Shown: piece by piece, positions 5,354 to 6,381 of the stretch
Position numbering within the stretch: position 1 is the stretch's first letter
Layout: each line of letters begins with the position of its first letter
Assembly (NCBI GenBank): GCA_018830205.1
Contig: JAHJSX010000079.1
Span: 1-6,381, forward strand
DNA length: 6,381 nucleotides
From: an archaeon
GTDB lineage: Archaea > Hydrothermarchaeota > Hydrothermarchaeia > Hydrothermarchaeales > Hydrothermarchaeaceae
Direction of reading: 5' to 3'
Made by a program: the position numbers and the translations under genes
Notes under the pieces: generated by a model
The model's input: only the letters and a program-made list of their open reading frames with translations
Databases searched by the model: none
What the model was told of the DNA's origin: nothing

Positions 5354-5845
5354 ATGGACAGAGAAGAAGCTTTAAAATTGGAGTTAAGTGAACTCCGAAC
5401 AATTATCGGGAGATATGATAATTTCACTTTTATAATAAAGGGATGGTGTTTTACTTTTTATGTAGGTGTAATGATAATCATTTATACTAAAGGTTCTAAT
5501 CTATTTTTTAGTTGGTATGTTGTTTCCATGCTGTTTTTTATTATTCTTGCTTTTTATTCCCTCGAAGTTCATTACAGGATTGTTCATGGAAATTGCATAG
5601 AAAGAAGTCACATTATTCAAGAAGCTCTAATGAACAACACTAATTCAGAAGAACCAAAAACCATTAGAGCCACCATAAGAGAAGAAGGAAAACATGGAAC
5701 ATGGGTCTTTTTTATAAAGTTTTTTAAATCTCTAGTAAACGCAAGAGTTTTCAATATTTATTATATTCTAATGGTTCCTACGCTATTATTGACTTTAGTA
5801 ATACTACTTTGCAAATATCAGTTATCAAGCGTATGTTCCAGTTGA
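5354..5845 (+). CDS. Three-helix membrane protein of unknown function
   Basis: A 163-residue protein, not recognised as a characterised family. Residues 1-24 form an acidic amphipathic helix. Membrane segments follow at about 28-45 and 51-69. Then comes a polar segment of about 60 residues (71-130) rich in charged residues, and a third membrane segment at 133-153. The N-terminal pattern (EL..LR..I...DN.TF.IKGW) recalls a recurring class of uncharacterised prokaryotic membrane proteins. The two-helix-plus-cytoplasmic-helix layout is vaguely like SLATT-type defence effectors, but I cannot establish homology. It starts 28 bases after the preceding stop with its own SD, and its stop TGA (5843-5845) again lies inside a copy of the 19-base repeat. 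The whole unit is therefore bracketed by identical sequences. It is strongly A+T-rich. Confidence 0.8.
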   Translation: MDREEALKLELSELRTIIGRYDNFTFIIKGWCFTFYVGVMIIIYTKGSNLFFSWYVVSMLFFIILAFYSLEVHYRIVHGNCIERSHIIQEALMNNTNSEEPKTIRATIREEGKHGTWVFFIKFFKSLVNARVFNIYYILMVPTLLLTLVILLCKYQLSSVCSS

Positions 5846-5860
5846 AGGCGTTGCCCTCAA
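5842..5860. repeat. 19-base direct repeat, copy 2, overlapping a stop codon
   Basis: TTGAAGGCGTTGCCCTCAA, identical to 5322-5340 over exactly 19 bases, with different sequence on both sides. It contains the TGA stop (5843-5845) of the three-helix membrane protein gene at the same offset as in copy 1. The two copies start 520 bases apart. Confidence 0.9.
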
Positions 5861-5870
5861 CCCTCCCATC

Positions 5871-5899
5871 GAGACCCCTTTTAGGAAAAGGGTTGTCTC
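5871..5899. terminator. Strong hairpin after the membrane protein gene
   Basis: GAGAC (5871-5875) pairs with GTCTC (5895-5899) and CCCTTTT (5876-5882) with AAAAGGG (5886-5892). This gives 12 pairs, an AGG loop and a two-base TT bulge. It starts 11 bases after the second 19-base repeat and precedes the promoter of the next gene, so it may mark or protect the 3' end of the preceding transcript. No T-run follows on the plus strand, so true termination is uncertain. Confidence 0.5.
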
Positions 5900-5922
5900 A
5901 AACTCTTCCAAAACCATAAAGG

Positions 5923-5930
5923 TTTAATAT
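5923..5930 (+). promoter_or_regulatory. TATA-like box placed for a leaderless transcript of the 5952 gene
   Basis: TTTAATAT, preceded by ATAAAGG as BRE-like sequence, is centred about 25 bases before ATG 5952-5954, and no SD is visible between them. The predicted transcript would begin at or next to the start codon. Confidence 0.45.
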
Positions 5931-5951
5931 GTTCTGGGATAATGGTCGCAT

Positions 5952-6381
5952 ATGATTGATTCCCAAACTTACTTTTGGGTTTTCAGTACCATCATTCAAG
6001 CTTTCGCTGCCCTGGTTGCTTTAATAGGAATGTTTGTTGTTTTCAGGCTTCAAATAATTAAAAGTGAAATTGAAAGTTCTTATAGGGACTTAAGTGCCTT
6101 TTTCAGAAAAAACCTGTCAAAAGACCAACTCGAAAGTCACATTGATTATGATATTATAAAATTTGAAAAAGAGATAGAAAAACGTCAGGAAGAGATAGAG
6201 GAAGGCCCTACTCAAGGCAGAAGGATACAACTTAAAGCTCAAATAGAGGACTTCGAAGAAGAAATAGAAGATAGAAGACGCAGAATCAATTTAATTTATT
6301 CTCATAAATCTGAAAGTGAGGCGATTATAAAAAAATCCAAACCTATTTTTTATCATAATGCTTTTTTAATAAGCCTTTCAA
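5952..6381 (+). CDS. Membrane-anchored coiled-coil protein of unknown function (3' end beyond window)
   Basis: The frame is open for 143 codons to the window edge. Residues 8-32 (beginning FWVFSTIIQAFAALVALIG) form one membrane helix with little before it, so there is no cleavable signal peptide. After a linker, residues 65-112 are extremely rich in Glu, Lys, Arg and Ile at heptad-like spacing, a likely coiled coil or helical hairpin. From about 132 the chain turns hydrophobic again (IFYHNAFLISLS), suggesting a second membrane helix past the edge. The STIxQxxAALxAxxGMF pattern is one I associate with uncharacterised prokaryotic membrane proteins; no function is assigned. An in-frame TAA at 5940-5942 limits the start, and ATG 5952 is the first ATG after it. 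It has its own promoter after a hairpin, so it may be a separate transcript from the genes at 4753 and 5354. Confidence 0.75.
   Translation, partial: MIDSQTYFWVFSTIIQAFAALVALIGMFVVFRLQIIKSEIESSYRDLSAFFRKNLSKDQLESHIDYDIIKFEKEIEKRQEEIEEGPTQGRRIQLKAQIEDFEEEIEDRRRRINLIYSHKSESEAIIKKSKPIFYHNAFLISLS

Noticed and set aside
4707..5427. Minus-strand frames opposite the nuclease-like and membrane protein genes
   Set aside because: They lie opposite genes with clear SDs and coherent proteins; their own products look like random hydrophobic translations of A+T-rich DNA.
5322..5860. CRISPR array or integron attC sites
   Set aside because: There are only two copies 520 bases apart with a gene between them, so this is not CRISPR. 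At 19 bases they are far shorter than attC sites and lack the RYYYAAC/GTTRRRY core pair; no integrase is visible.
1..6381. tRNA, rRNA, transposase or recombinase genes
   Set aside because: No cloverleaf-type tandem stems, conserved rRNA stretches or transposase/integrase motifs were seen on either strand.

Overview
The window looks archaeal. The recognisable genes encode an archaeal-type acetyl-CoA decarbonylase/synthase (ACDS, the CODH/ACS of the Wood-Ljungdahl pathway). The A-cluster subunit is the short archaeal form without the large N-terminal domain of bacterial AcsB. Genes are preceded by TATA-like boxes about 25-45 bases before their starts, often with a Shine-Dalgarno (SD) sequence. 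The host is probably an anaerobe that makes or cleaves acetyl-CoA (methanogen, alkane oxidiser, sulfate reducer or acetogenic archaeon). The sequence alone does not fix the lineage.

Left part (1-4040, minus strand, roughly half G+C): one tight operon read right to left. It runs cdhC (acetyl-CoA synthase, beta), cooC (nickel-insertion ATPase), cdhD (corrinoid protein, delta), a 154-residue iron-sulfur protein, then the start of cdhE (corrinoid iron-sulfur protein, gamma), which runs off the left edge. Three junctions are 4-base overlaps (GTGA/ATGA), so translation is probably coupled. cdhA and cdhB, the CO dehydrogenase subunits, are not upstream of cdhC, so they must lie elsewhere if present. 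CdhD and CdhE carry the methyl group from a tetrahydropterin to the A-cluster of CdhC, and CooC supports nickel loading. The small Fe-S protein repeats the N-terminal cluster domain of CdhE and adds a ferredoxin domain, so it may feed electrons to the corrinoid protein.

Middle (4040-4752): a divergent promoter region, a small DUF5658-like membrane protein gene (4159-4500), and a 252-base gap. The gap holds a hairpin, a possible Cys-rich micro-ORF on the minus strand, a 16-codon fragment resembling the N-terminus of Acr3 arsenite permeases, and a promoter whose TATA box lies between two perfect palindromes.

Right part (4753-6381, plus strand, clearly A+T-rich): three unrecognised genes that look like accessory DNA. 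They are a possible PD-(D/E)XK nuclease-like protein with a C-terminal Cys cluster, a three-helix membrane protein, and the start of a membrane-anchored coiled-coil protein cut by the right edge. An identical 19-base sequence that can form a hairpin sits exactly on the stop codons of the first two genes, giving a cassette-like gene-repeat-gene-repeat layout. This is the most unusual structure in the window.
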